NCBI GenBank assembly: GCA_963556145.1 | Contig: OY744464.1 | Location: 4,278,001 to 4,342,000, forward strand | Reading direction: 5' to 3' | DNA from: Hygrocybe punicea | Lineage: Eukaryota; Basidiomycota; Agaricomycetes; Agaricales; Hygrophoraceae | Length of the DNA stretch: 64,000 nt | Shown: piece after piece, positions 22,196-33,446 of the stretch | Position numbering within the stretch: position 1 is the first letter of the stretch | Layout: each line of letters starts with the position of its first letter | The notes under the pieces: generated by a model | Databases searched by the model: none | What the model was told of the DNA's origin: nothing | Seen by the model: only the letters and a program-made list of their open reading frames with translations | Translations under genes and position numbers: made by a program

Positions 22196-23162
22196 ATGCT
22201 ACATAAAGACGACCGATTTGTGGTTTGGTTTGATATCGACAATACCCTTTATTCAGAGAGTTCTAATATTTCGCAAGCAATGGGGGAACGTATTCACGGT
22301 CGGCGCCTTATTATTCGTTCCTTGTTTTCAAACTTGAAACCAACTTATTCAATCTATCAGCATATTTTATAACTCTTGGTCTCTCCGACGATGCCGCTTC
22401 TGAACTACACTTGAAATATTACACTCAGTACGGCCTCGCTCTGCGTGGATTAGCTCGCCATCACCACATTGGTACATTGATCCTTCAGCTATCTTTGGTC
22501 GAACCGCAGCTTAATTCGATAAAATAGACCCACTAGACTTCGATCGGAATTGTGATGGCTCTCTGCCTTTAGAGCAAATGATCCAACCCAATCCCTCCCT
22601 TCGACGACTCCTCCAAGACATCGATCGTAGCAAGGCACGCGTCTGGGCTTTAACGAACGCTTATCGTCCCGTGCGTGCGCCCGCCACTGCTACAAGGCTG
22701 TCGTTTACGTCAAGTCATTTAGCATGCCCAGCGAGTACTTCGCATTTTGAATCTTGAAGATCAGATAGAAGATATCGTATTCTGCGATTACCAAGAACCG
22801 AATTTTTCTTGCAAGCCTGAAGCGGAATATTACGAGAAGGTGGGTGTGTTGCTGAGAAATCACAAACTGTACCTCGCAAATCCATTTCTGCTGCGGTTGC
22901 ACAGGCATTGAGGAAAACAGGTCTCTCTGACCCGTCGAAATGCCTTTTCGTGGACGACAATAGAGTTAATGTCGATGCCGCAAAAGCTTTAGGCTGGGGA
23001 AGGTGTGTCCACCTCTGTGAACACAGATTGAAGACCGTCGGAGGCGCAAGGGTGAGACAGGTTGGGGTTGAGAGAAGATCGAACACGGATAACGATGGCG
23101 TTATCGTCATCAGCGATCTGGAGGAGTTGAGAGAGGTGTGGCCACATGTCTTTAAGAAGTGA
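22196..23162 (+). CDS. SDT1: pyrimidine 5'-nucleotidase of HAD family, SDT1/PHM8-like
   Basis: Hydrolyses pyrimidine or other nucleoside monophosphates. The HAD motifs are present in order: WFDIDNTLYS (motif I DxDxT), VWALTNAY (motif II), CKPEAEYY (motif III Lys) and CLFVDDNRVNVDAAKALG (motif IV). The cap segment LRGLARHHHIDPLDFD is typical of Sdt1/Phm8 and plant relatives. The start is MLHKDDRFVVW. There are four or five introns. The C terminus ends VWPHVFKK at 23162. Substrate choice within the subfamily cannot be read from sequence. Confidence 0.88.
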
Positions 23163-23226
23163 AGTAATTAGAGCTCCAGACTAATAGAGAAGGCTAAGCC
23201 TGAACTCAAGCTACCATCTTTCGTCG

Positions 23227-23703
23227 ATGCACTATACACCTCGGTACAACCAGCCTTTTACCTTGGCTGAAGCGGTCCTTCTTGACGTTTCTATTATCAC
23301 GGAAGGTCGATCTGACTAAGACTGGCTAACCTTTATTACCCCCCTGAGTCGCCATTTTTTCAATGCAGAAATTAGCCGTCTTCAAAACTCCATCAACCAC
23401 CTGCGAGCCACTCAGACCCAGCTGCGTGAACATGTAGCACTTTCTTCGCCAGCAGATCCCGAGTTCACAGAAGCAATTGAGGAGAATGAGACTGTCATGT
23501 ACGTTTTGGTTTTCGGTGACGAGACAGAAATTGCTCATGCATACATGGTTGACAATCATAGTGGATCTCAGGAGGAGCGAATTGGTATTTTAAAGTTAGC
23601 TTTGGCTCAGAAGGGAATTACGACAGGCAGTCACTACAATTCCGCACCAACTATGGGCACTACAACACAGGAAGTTGATGGCGAAGGGGGCATTCATTTA
23701 TGA
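23227..23703 (+). CDS. TMA17: TMA17/ADC17-like proteasome assembly factor
   Basis: Small protein with two helices in a hairpin. Three exons give MHYTPRYNQPFTLAEAVLL, EISRLQNSINHLRATQTQLREH, IEENETVIGSQEERIGILKLAL and a disordered tail. The pattern EISRLQNSI-L-TQ-LREH followed by ENETVI-SQEERI matches Tma17/Adc17, which helps assemble the regulatory particle of the proteasome under stress. A distant prefoldin-like protein is the alternative. The start ATG at 23227 is the first in frame but the N terminus is not conserved, so the exact start is uncertain. Confidence 0.65.
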
Positions 23704-23805
23704 AAGTAGCTCCTCAGGCATCAGGCTTCAAGTATGTAGATTCGCGTGTACTTACCGTTGAACAAACAAACAAGGAGGACTAGTGTATCATGCACACAGA
23801 AATAT

Positions 23806-25323
23806 TCAGAATAAAATAACAGCCGCCACTTGGGAGGATTCGGTTACTTCAAGAATTATTCCATCATAACCATGGAGACCTATGGGTCAGTGCTGGGTTA
23901 ACAGTGGCTTGGTCAACCTGGGAACTTTGCAAGACTTACGTGATGTCGCACTGGTCAAAGTGATGTCCTCCTCTTCATCAGTTCGATCTAAGTGCATCGA
24001 AGGAGGCGGCCCCCCTGGGGAGAGGAAGTGGCCACTGGTTTCAAACTGAAAGGTTCAATATTCAGTGACAAGTTTCAGGCGAGGAACATGGTCTCCCACC
24101 CGGTCGTGATACCCCATTCGTGGTGGTGTACCTCGAGAGATTGTTAGCATAGAGCTTGGGCATTATTAGAAACCGTTACCATCCTTGTTGTCTTCCACAT
24201 GTCCTTCGATTTCCCAGGGACATCGCTTATAACGCTGGAACATGGGGGATCCGGGCTGAAGCCATGTAAGTACGTCATGCTAAGGGTGACAGACACATCT
24301 TGACTGACGATATTGGAGTGGAGAATAATCTTCTTAACGATATGGCTCCTGCCCGAGATTAGAAAGTCTAATCCATGTTGGAAATAGTTATAGAAATCTA
24401 TCGGGTGCCATAATTGTCAGGCAATAGACAGAGAAAGCATGTCATACAATTAGTTTCCATGGTTGCATCAGGTGCTTGATTGGTTGTGGCATGAATTGCC
24501 ATCCTGTCGTCGTCATTGTAGTGAATTCGAAGAGGTGGTCCAAGGTCAAGATTCAAATCCTGAGCCGTGGTTTCTCCTATTCTAATATGAGTGGGATTCG
24601 TGGTAGATGGATGGAAGTACAAGGTGACTCCGTCACGGATCTCAAAAGTATGGTGATGTAAGTTTTTTTCCATGGGGAATTGATATGAATGTGACCGACT
24701 TTTACGACCGCCCTGGCAATCTCACCAGTCATCACAGAACATTCTGCGACCTCATCTAAGGCATCTCGCTCATCCCAGTCCGGTCCTTTTTGAGATATTA
24801 TGACTTTTTTTACTTCTTGCATTCGATCTTCCGGTTGAGCTGTGCCCTTCAGTCCATCACCCATAGCATCCTCTTCAAAACTAAACCAAACTCCTGGATA
24901 ACGTAGATCTTCTCCCGGATATGTGGGTCCGAAGTTACGACTGACGCTCAATCTTCTCAAGATCTCTTCTCCCGAAGCCAATAGCGTATCTTTATAACGT
25001 AGCGTCACCGGTGGATGAGGGTCCCGTAGTTTCCGCAGACATATGGTGTGAAGTCTTTGATGGTGTCCAGAAAACAAAAGGTCAATGTGAGGTCGTGCAT
25101 GGAGAATAATTGGCGTAGTAGATGATGAATCTGGGTCATATTTGATGTCTACTTGGGGGAACTGATGCTGCAGCCCCCGCAACATGTCAAGCACGGTCCA
25201 TAAGGAGGCTCCTAGACGTGGGTACTTGAATAATAATTCGGAAAGATGCAGGAGAATATCAACCAAGCTCGAACATCCCCAGACCTAACCCCGGTCTGAT
25301 GTCGACGTCCAGCGTGGAGAACA
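23806..25323 (-). CDS. PHAF1/UPF0183 family protein (C16orf70 homologue)
   Basis: Homologue of the human phagophore-associated factor that pairs with BCAS3. It opens with LDVDIRPGLGLGMFELG, spliced (intron about 25213-25264) to ASLWTVLDMLR, the signature start of UPF0183. Next come FPQVDIKYD, HQRLHTICLRKLRD, and the block SVSRNFGPTYPGEDLRYPGVWFSFEED, the strongest family motif. Later exons give ISDVPGKSKDMWKTT and HGYDGIILEV, and the stop lies at 23806. About 400 residues. At least seven introns. The role in fungi is not well known. The start is 92 bp from that of the polymerase epsilon gene on the other strand. Confidence 0.85.
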
Positions 25324-25415
25324 TAGGTTGAACTTGACGCTTGCCTATAAACACCGCCACATTCTCGACACGATCCATTTTGAGTCGCGTCTCTCAACTT
25401 CGCGGCGCATTCATC

Positions 25416-27619
25416 ATGACAGATACTCGCCAGCGGCTCATTATCAAGGTTTAATTCTTCAAAAGACAACATGAACACGCTGAGGTAAACGATACCAGGT
25501 ATTTCGCAAGTACAGTCATTCTCTGGGGCCCGATGCACTTGCGCTTTTGGAAGACATTTTGGACCGACACGGAATCCCAGATGAAGATGTGGAGTCTTCA
25601 GTTGAGACGCTGGCACAAGAGTATAACAAGCAGGATGGCGCGTATGTTGCGTTGGCTTCCTTCTATTCCCTATAAAGTTGTCTTCCCAGATGCCGCCATG
25701 AAGGTGTCCTTAGATGTTCTCCAGCGAGTTTACGACACCGTTCAAGATAAAGGAAATAGATCAAACGAGGAGCAGAAGGAAGTAATTGATCCAGAAAGTC
25801 ACTTCTTTGTCATCGGTGCCTATGAGATGCCCCTCTGGAACTGGTCTCAGGAGCGGGGCACCTTTGAGAAGTAGACTCTCGATTATTCTGACACTCTAAC
25901 AACTAACTCTGTGTAGAGCAGGAGCGCCCTTGACTATATCGGGTTCAGCCGAGTCGCGAATATGGGCAGTTCGCAATAGGCTAAACATAATCAAGCAATG
26001 TGTTCTTCGTAATGAACATTTCGCACCTTCTACACTTCCTTCGCGAGACCGAGAGCGCCTAGTCACTGTAAGGTTTATCGCGCGTTCCTGGTCATTTTTT
26101 GCTTCATATTGTGTGACACATCTGCAGTTGAAGTCTACGAAACAATTACTCGGTCGTGCCGGGGAACGTTTTCTTCTGTTGGGAATGCTTGGGCACTCAA
26201 AGGAAGGAAAACTGTCTCTTGAAGACTCCGATGGGAGGGTCGAGTTGGACTTCTCCAAGCTTGTCAGTCTTTGAACAACTCCCATGTTTTCTTCAACACA
26301 AGTTGGTGGCATCACAGGATGAACCAGGCGACGGGCTATTTACGGAAGGTTGTTTTGCGCTAGTGGAAGGTGAATATACAGAAGAGGGCACATTGGAGAT
26401 CATCGCCATCGGACAACCTCCATGTGAGACCCGAGAGACCGCTCGGTATGAGGTCATGGTTCCACTTATCTTTTATATTCAATGTTCATGCTGGCAGATC
26501 GATATATGGTCATATTGATTTCCTTGGTCGAGGATTGACATCTTTATTGGAAGATGTACGTGTCTTAGTCTTGTTGATTTGTTTTTGAGCTGATCATACT
26601 ACAGGCACAGTTTGCTGTTCGTGTACGGGACGAACTACCGGAACTACATTTTTTCTTCCTTTCAGATGTATGGTTGGACCACCCGCAAACCATCCGCGGT
26701 CTACAAAAGATGTTTGACAATTGTATAGAAAATAATTTCATTCCGAAGGTCATTGTCCTTTGTGGAAACTTCACCAGCCGTTCAATTGCACATGGCAGTG
26801 GTAGGGATATTCAAGGATACCAAGGTTTCAGCCAGTGACATGACCGAGATGACAAGCTTACTCTCTTATCACAGAAAATTTCGAATCTTTAGCGGACTTG
26901 ATAGCCTCCTACCCATTGATTACACGAGGAACCCATTTCATTTTTGTTCCTGGACCTCTTGATATCACGATCAATTCAACACTTCCTCGACGACCCATAC
27001 TCTCCACCTTTGTTGCTCGACTGAAATCCAAGATTCCCAAAGTTCATTTTGCGACAAATCCATGTCGTATCAAGTTTTTCAACCAGGAGATTGTGATCTT
27101 CAGAGAAGATGTGATGGCGAGGATGCTGAGGAATATTATTGGTGTAAAGCCAGATGTTAGAAGCGAAGATTTGAAGAAATTTGTGAGGTCTTGCCGTTGT
27201 TGTGGCCTAGAAACTGACCGGTAACCATTCGCATTGGGTGAGGCAGCTAGTGCAGACTATTCTTGACCAGAGCCACTTAACCCCTCTGACCATTAACATC
27301 CAACCGACCCTTTCTGATTACGACCATGCACTCCGTTTGTATCCATTACCGACGGTGGTGAGTGCCAGAACGTATTGGTTGTGGTCCTGTCTAAAGCTCG
27401 TCCGACAGCTTGTGCTTGCGGACAAATATGACAGATTTAAGATAACATATACAGGGTGTCACGTTTTTAACCCAGGAAGTTTCGTCGGAAACTCCTTCGT
27501 ATTTTCTACATATAAGCCCTCGGAGGTAAACTCTGAGGAATGGTGAGTCTTTCGTCATGACATGTGCCGTAGTGAGCTCATTTGTCCGCAGTGCACTTGA
27601 CATGGAGACATACGATTAG
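25416..27619 (+). CDS. DPB2: DNA polymerase epsilon subunit B
   Basis: Second-largest subunit of the leading-strand replicase, needed with GINS for CMG assembly. The start [11 protein letters not shown] joins [21 protein letters not shown], a helical N-terminal domain typical of POLE2/Dpb2. Then come [34 protein letters not shown] and an OB-fold region ([18 protein letters not shown]). The inactive calcineurin-like domain reads [52 protein letters not shown], then [20 protein letters not shown]. The end is [15 protein letters not shown]. About a dozen introns. The stop (27617) follows a final short exon CALDMETYD. Confidence 0.93.
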
Positions 27620-27744
27620 TCATGGACTTACATACATTATTATGTAATCCTGATTATTGCTTACTAAGTAGCAGTATCATATAGTAGAGCCATTTCGTCG
27701 TTTCATCCGACGTCGGAAGTATTGCGAACGTCTTGCTGGACCCC

Positions 27745-29928
27745 ATGCCTTCCATCAGAATCAGGAGAAATACCTACGTTCCTCTCGAGGACTCAAGCCA
27801 GAGCTCCGCTGAGCCTAGGAGCCTAGCCACTATCTTCGCACCCTTTGCTTCACCAGTTGAAAGTGATTCTGTCGCCGCACCCCCACCTCTGCCGGCAACC
27901 CGACCACGGTGTCGGCCCCGTGCTTCAAGTAGGGTGGATCGCCATTGCCAGTCACGGCTCGTCGCGACAAGATCACGAGGAGACCAAAACGTTCCGAAAT
28001 CATCACCAGATTTACAAAGAACTTCATCCTGCACATCACCGCACACACCAGAAGGGACAAACAGAATAGAGGGAGGTCAGGTTAGCCCCGACAGAGAACC
28101 CGGTCTCATTGGGAGCGCACTGAGCCTTCACTCTGTTCATCCGTCGGAAAAGCCCGACGATGACCACCACCGTGACGACGTTGTTGAGCATCTGGATTGT
28201 ATTGGTACGTTTCTATCTCACTCACAAACCACAGAGTTGACACTTTTGACAGATCCCCAGGTTGCAACAGTGTCTAATTTAACCAACGCAGCCAACGCCA
28301 TTATATTGTGAACCGTTAATTGTTTATTCATATCAATCTCTGACTTCCTTGTGTCAGTCCCCCTTTGTCTTTTTATTGTCGCAAACCTACTGTGGTCTTG
28401 TTGGGTCCTGCAGAATCCAAAACTGACACGGAGATGGGTCAAGGATTCGAGGATTCTTTAGACCGACATGTGGACGATATCCTTAAAAAACCTTGCAAGT
28501 TAAAGCGCACGATGCAGGGGGTCTGGTTGTATGTTAAGACACGTACGTCCCATACTCGCGAATGCTCTTATCCATCTGATACATGTTTTCCCAGCTCTCG
28601 GGGTAAGGTCGTAGATCCTCGCTGGTCTGGTCATCTGAACTCACTTGATGATCACATAGTTTCTCGCAGCAATCTACGGCTTTCTCGTTGGTACGTGATG
28701 GCTGTGTTACTATTTCTCAATCTGACTTTTGCCTCCAGTGTTCTGGGGGGCCGCTATCGTGTTGTTCTTGACCAAGATCATCAATCTACATAACGCTAAC
28801 ACTCAAGGGTTTTGGGTGGAAGTTTCTTCGCAAATCGAGAATGGTGGGATATACCTAACTACAGCAACAATGTTTCCATGTTCATGACACTTTTCCAGGT
28901 CTTTTCACAGTCACCGGCATCGGTCTCATTCCCTCCCGAGTCTTGGATACTTATCGTGCGTATAAGATCATCTTCTGGTTAATCTAGTCAGTAACCTCGG
29001 AGACCAAGTCGTATATAAAATCTGGCGTTACAAGCGTCGAACGAAAGCGTTGCGATCCAGAGCCGGCCTGCCACAATTATACGACGTTGATGACCTACCG
29101 GACCCCGCATATGATCCAAATTACGTACATGTTTTGACTGATGATGAACAGTTGGATCTGCATAAACGTTGGTACAACAACGACACTATCATTCGTCTAA
29201 TTCACTACTTTTCCCAGAGCAAGAAAAGTTCCAGCATCACCAAACTTGGTACAGACCACATGGAACCGAAACACATCGTGTAAATACTTCACCACCCCAT
29301 TCAATAGTGACTCACAATTTGGAATAGGCATTTCCTATCAAGTCAGCCGAAGGAATGACTTGGTGCCGTGTTCCATCGTTGATTTCTTCTTCTTTTCCAG
29401 CACTGCTCTCCTCATTTGCTGTTTGAACGACGGCAATTCGTTCTTCCAGGTAAGATTTTCCTATGCCACTACTTAATGACCCTGGGCCAATAGATTTTGG
29501 GAAGATTATCTTGTGTGGCGTCATGTGGGGCCTCAATAGGTCAGCTCAACCCGGTGTCACCATCCCATCTTGTACCTGACGGACATCATTGTAGGTTTGA
29601 ACGCCCACCCTGGACAACTGGCACCCTCATCCCGTGTGCCTTTCTTTGCGGTATCTGTTCAGCCGTTTTCATTTGGCGGGGAGGCCAGAAGACGAAGCGA
29701 GCAAAGGAGGTTCAAGAGAAACTCCGCAAAGTTCTGGGAATGAAAGGTCCCTATGTCGACGACAATGCGCAAGTCGATATCGGCATTACTGTTGAAATGC
29801 CCGTTGAAGTGCAAGAAGGCTCAGCCTCTGAGAGGAATGAAAAAGAGAATGAAAAAGAGGACACGGCTCAGAACCTCTTTCTCGAAAAGAGCACAGAGAT
29901 TGTGGACTGTATAACTGTACCATCATGA
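27745..29928 (+). CDS. DUF2985 integral membrane protein
   Basis: Fungal membrane protein of unknown function. The N-terminal half is Ser/Pro-rich and disordered. Then KLKRTMQGVWLYVKTPLG leads into a span (AIYGFLVVFWGAAIVLFL). GLFTVTGIGLIPSRVLDTYR and WRYKRRTKALRSRAGLP follow. The DUF2985 core reads WYRPHGTETHRAFPI, ALLICCLNDGNSFFQ, LLCGVMWGLNRFERPPW and TGTLIPCAFLCGICSAVFIWRG. The C terminus is charged. An earlier in-frame TTG at 27733 is not the start; the ATG is at 27745. About eight introns. The mobile element at 29995 begins only 67 bp after the stop. Confidence 0.88.
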
Positions 29929-29994
29929 TCATCCATTTGATTTTAGGTTATTCCAAACAAATTTATTTATCCAATTTCAGGGCGAAATAATTAC

Positions 29995-30023
29995 TCTCAG
30001 TAAAAGTGAAAATTCGTGTGAAT
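29995..30023 (+). repeat. left terminal inverted repeat of 1.5-kb element
   Basis: Begins TCTCAGTAAAAGTGAAAATT and pairs with 31461-31490 in reverse complement. Preceded by ATTAC. Confidence 0.65.
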
Positions 30024-30299
30024 GTCTAGTGTTGGTCGTGTCATAGTCGAAATCGACTAAACTTTGACTAAAGGGCGTTTTAATTAATTCTGCACGACTA
30101 ACTATTGACTAGGTTAGTTGTGTGACAGTCATCTCAGTGGGCTACCGTCGTCAACGGAATACATGTGAAAGTCATGTAATAGTCCGTTAATAGTCGTACT
30201 TTTAGAAGTCAGACAGCAGTCAGGAATCAGGTATATTGAAATCCCACAATACAATGTAAGTTATTGTTAAATGGGGAGGAGGATGAGGGGAGGGGGCAA

Positions 30300-30330
30300 T
30301 GAGGAAAAGGGGAGGGGGAGGGGGCCAGGG
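30300..30330 (+). repeat. G-rich purine tract
   Basis: Run of GGGGAGGGGGAGGGGG-type sequence inside the 1.5-kb element. It could form a G-quadruplex on the plus strand. Confidence 0.6.
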
Positions 30331-30471
30331 AACACCAGAGCAAGGAAAGAACAAACTGAAATTAGGCTTTCAACGTCTTCCGGAGCGCTTTCCTGACTTT
30401 GCGCTAAAAAAGAACCTGTTAGAGACCTTTTTTTTAACAAAAGAAATAAAATACATTGTGAAAAATCTTAC

Positions 30472-31171
30472 GATGATGAACGTTGTGGTTCTGGACAAAT
30501 AGAAGAGAGTTGGCATGAAATGATTGGGCAGAAAGACAAGACTGACCTCTACCCACCAACCAATGCTGAGGCCACCAGTAAAATTGGCAAGGAGGCCAAG
30601 AATACGGTCGATTTCCCAATTGTGGGTAACACCCATAGGTCCATAGCCAGTGAGGTAGGGTGTTTTGTAGAGACCTGCATTGGATATGGCTATGTGGAGG
30701 ACCTTGTACGCTGCGGAGTGCTGTGCCTGTACTGATAGGGATATATTGGACGGAGGGGGTATAATGGTTGTGAGAGTTGGGGCGGATAACTGGATGAGGG
30801 CGCAGTTCTTTCATACCAAGAGGATTTGGGAAGACTCAGAGGACTGGAGATCCCCGGCTTGATGGAACCAGACCGGAATGCCTTTGTCGGAGAGTTTCCT
30901 GACCCACCCAGACATGATTGGGGGGACGAGGGGAACCCAGGGTTCTGTAGAGTCTACCGTACCCACTGCATAGCGGGCTATGCGTTTGAGAGTGTCGCCC
31001 GAGTGATAGGCGTCGATCTCGTCAGTCGCATCGCGGCCGACAAAATGGAGAGTTGTGAGAGAACCGCCTGGATGGGCGTCAAGCCAGGACTGGGGGACGC
31101 AAATGAGGGTATTCCTGTAGATGAAGAGTGTGTCGCCGTCGAGTCTGAGTAGGTGCCAGAGATGGGGTGCA
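30472..31171 (-). pseudogene. truncated cytochrome b5-sphingolipid desaturase fragment
   Basis: Reads as the 5' half of a fungal delta-8 sphingolipid desaturase. Exon A (30817-31171) gives PHLWHLLRLDGDTL, then the b5 heme site LDAHPGG and HFVGRDATDEIDAYHSGDTL with the second His. Exon B (30553-30789) gives SNAGLYKTPYLTGYG directly fused to GVTHNWEIDRILG and FTGGLSIGWW. Exon C (30472-30490) gives only HNVHH, the second histidine box. In family members a membrane region with the first HDxxH box lies between GYG and GVTHNW; here it is gone. No start codon exon and nothing after HNVHH can be found. Splice sites remain intact, so the fragment was taken from genomic DNA. It lies wholly within the TIR-bounded element. 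Confidence 0.8.
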
Positions 31172-31460
31172 CTGAGGAGAAATCAGCATGTAGTATACGT
31201 AATGAAAGGATGGATAAAAATGAACTCACATTTGTCATCTCGAGTTGATGGCAACGTTGTAGAACTTAGTGAAAAATGGTCTGATGCTCGAGCATGCGGA
31301 CACACGAATATAAGTTGCATGTCGGACTAAAGTTGTACTTTACCTTGACTAATTTTGATGGGAAATAGTTGCGGTACCTGAATGTAACAAACTTTGACGT
31401 TTTGCAGACTACAAGTTGACTATAATTGACCATGGGTCGACTTTGACCTGATTTCACATG

Positions 31461-31490
31461 ACTTCACTTGAATATTCGTTTTTACTGAGA
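31461..31490 (-). repeat. right terminal inverted repeat of 1.5-kb element
   Basis: Inverse partner of the repeat at 29995-30023; in reverse complement it begins TCTCAGTAAAAACGAATATT. Followed by ATTAC. Confidence 0.65.
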
Positions 31491-31761
31491 ATTACTCGTG
31501 AAATGCCGACTTTGTCGGCAGAAACCTTGCTTGTGTGGGTCATTGAGCATTACCAAACTCTGCTTGCAGTGCAACTGCACAACAAACAACAAACAAGGAC
31601 ACGAATAACTAGTATGAGCGGGATTTCTGGACGATATTAAGAATTTCACGCCTATCCCTAGGGAACCCACTAACCCCCCAGGTCCCTAACCGGGACACCG
31701 CACCTGTACTAGCCACACACCGTTCCCGTTCTGCCTCAGGTTAGGCAGATACACATGCCAG

Positions 31762-31821
31762 CTACCTCGCGAACAACGTCTGCATGTCAATTGACGCGGT
31801 CCGTATGTGTTCGCGAGGTAG
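31762..31821. repeat. hairpin repeat, copy 1
   Basis: Perfect 13-bp inverted arms CTACCTCGCGAAC (31762-31774) and GTTCGCGAGGTAG (31809-31821) around a 34-nt loop. The loop contains GTCTGCATGTCAATTGACG, which recurs in copy 2 at an offset of 132 bp. Confidence 0.8.
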
Positions 31822-31895
31822 AGTCGGGGGCAGGGACTTCCCACCCACATTCGTTGTGGTTGTTGTTGTCCTTCCTTGCCGTTTCCTTGCTGGAT

Positions 31896-31951
31896 ACCTC
31901 ACGAAAGATGTCTGCATGTCAATTGACGTCGTCCACACATGTTCGCGAGGT
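31896..31951. repeat. hairpin repeat, copy 2
   Basis: Arms ACCTCACGAA (31896-31905) and TTCGCGAGGT (31942-31951) pair with one mismatch. The 19-bp loop core at 31910-31928 is identical to that of copy 1. Flanking sequence after both copies (GAGG.GG...GGGACTTC) is also similar. Confidence 0.75.
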
Positions 31952-32296
31952 GGAGGTGGCAGAGGAGGGGACTTCTTGTCGACGTTCCCCTTCTTTCCCC
32001 GTCGTCCTCGTTGCTTTTGTTGTTCCTTGCCACGTTCATAAATGCTTCCACTTCCTCGTCCTCGTGGAGTGACCAGGGAGGTGGGTTGGACCTGGGCTGG
32101 TTAGTGGGCACATCACCATTCCAGCCTTTCTGGTCACCCTCGTACTTGCCGCTGCCACTGTCATAGTCATTGCTGTCATCGTCATCACCTTCATTGCCAT
32201 CATCTGTTGTCACCTTCGTTGTTGGGGTCGTTGCCGTTGGTCGTTGGTCGCGACTTTGTCCTTATCAGGACTTGAGTTACCTACAAAAAAAATAGA

Positions 32297-32345
32297 CATC
32301 AGAAGATCTACAATGTCTTATTTCGGCTTAGTGCTTATTTAATCT
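32297..32345 (+). repeat. left terminal inverted repeat of Plavaka element
   Basis: Starts CATCAGAAGATCTACA; 15 of the first 16 bases match the right end in reverse complement, followed by the shared CGGCTT and GTGCTTATT words. Confidence 0.7.
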
Positions 32346-33195
32346 TGCTTATGCTTTTCTCAGCGAACTTATCGAAGCTTTTTACATGCTTCTCGCTTTC
32401 TTGGTTGAGCTTATGCTTTCATATAGAGCCAACTGTTAAAATGCAATTTCATGACTATGGTGATCTATATACTTGTTGACATAGTAAGAATGGAACACAT
32501 ATAGAGTGTGCTGGAAGCCAAAATTACGTGGCAAACACTGTTTACCATAGACCGCCATCAAATGTGCACCCTGCAGGATCATGTCCGTGTGTATTACTGA
32601 CATCGCCCGTTGCCCTCTCACAATATGAGGTTTGACAATCCACATCCTGGTGAGCTCACAGGGCTGCAAATCAGAAGGGATGAGCCATTCAACAAGTGCA
32701 CAGGGGTACAGAATGTCGGCAAAGTGAAAATCAAAAAAAAGGCGTACACGTCCAACGTGTAAGCCACGGAATCCGTCCTGTTCCTGGTCTTTGGCAATAA
32801 AGACTGTGTTGTATCGTGCTGCACCTTTATACCATGATGGTGTGGCTCGAATAACCTCCCGGTGCATACCACCAACTCCCGAGACATCACTGGGTGCATA
32901 GTAGATCGAGGTGGCTGAATGATACACACGTACTTGGCCTGAAAACACTGGACAGTCTTCTAGAGAAACGTTGGCACCCAGAATTATGGAATCCGGATGT
33001 AATACATCATAAAGGAAGCAGCCAATATGTTCTTGAAGGCGTGGTTGCTGGATGTAGAGCATGAGTACCTTCACATGGCCCGGATAACCTCGTGCTGTCA
33101 TGGGTTTGAGTTATGAATTAACATATAGACACATTACATGTACCTTTGGTTCTTGCCAGCGAAACTTCACCCTCGTATCTGTTTCCATCCACCGG

Positions 33196-33353
33196 TGGAG
33201 TGGTACCGAGGTACCACTCCGGGGGCTCACGCAGGACTCGAGGGAAAGGTCGACTGGATAGGAAGGATCAACTGACTACTACATCTGGAAGGCTACTGAC
33301 TAGGTCAAACCGTGGGAACCTGATCACATGACTGACCAGGCACAACTACTACA
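33196..33353 (-). repeat. LTR (3' copy in element orientation)
   Basis: Opens with a 24-nt palindrome, arms GGAGTGGTACC and GGTACCACTCC around GA. Differs from the partner LTR at two sites (GATCAAC versus GATCGAC; ATCACATG versus ATCACGTG), both transitions. Confidence 0.9.
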
Positions 33354-33446
33354 AGTGCCCCTCCTCCTCATGGTGACGTCCTTGTCACCATACCGCTACT
33401 AAAAGAAAACAAAAAGCAAAACAAAACTGACCAAGAAAAAAACTCT

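Larger units (their letters stand above)
29995..31490. mobile_element. 1.5-kb non-autonomous element with inverted ends and captured gene fragment
   Basis: The ends are imperfect inverted repeats of about 30 bp that share TCTCAGTAAAA and then GAA-ATTC--GTGAA; the first 27 bp from CTCAG agree at 21-22 positions. The 5-mer ATTAC occurs just outside both ends (29990-29994 and 31491-31495), as expected of a target duplication. Inside both ends are many short GACT/AGTC words, like sub-terminal transposase-binding repeats. No transposase is encoded. The middle carries the desaturase fragment listed next. This layout fits a Pack-type DNA transposon. The superfamily is not clear: a 5-bp duplication is unusual, though an 8-bp hAT-like reading with one mismatch is possible. 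Confidence 0.65.
31491..32296. other. non-coding stretch between two mobile elements
   Basis: No gene supported. It holds a short perfect hairpin (GCCGAC-TTT-GTCGGC, 31505-31519), a second small hairpin near 31732-31748, the paired repeats at 31762-31951, and a tract rich in CNT/GTT triplets from about 31850 to 32260. Open frames here are low-complexity. Confidence 0.5.

Noticed and set aside
25212..25616. 134-codon minus-strand frame opposite DPB2
   Set aside because: It is antisense to confident DPB2 exons and overlaps the PHAF1 start; no conserved features.
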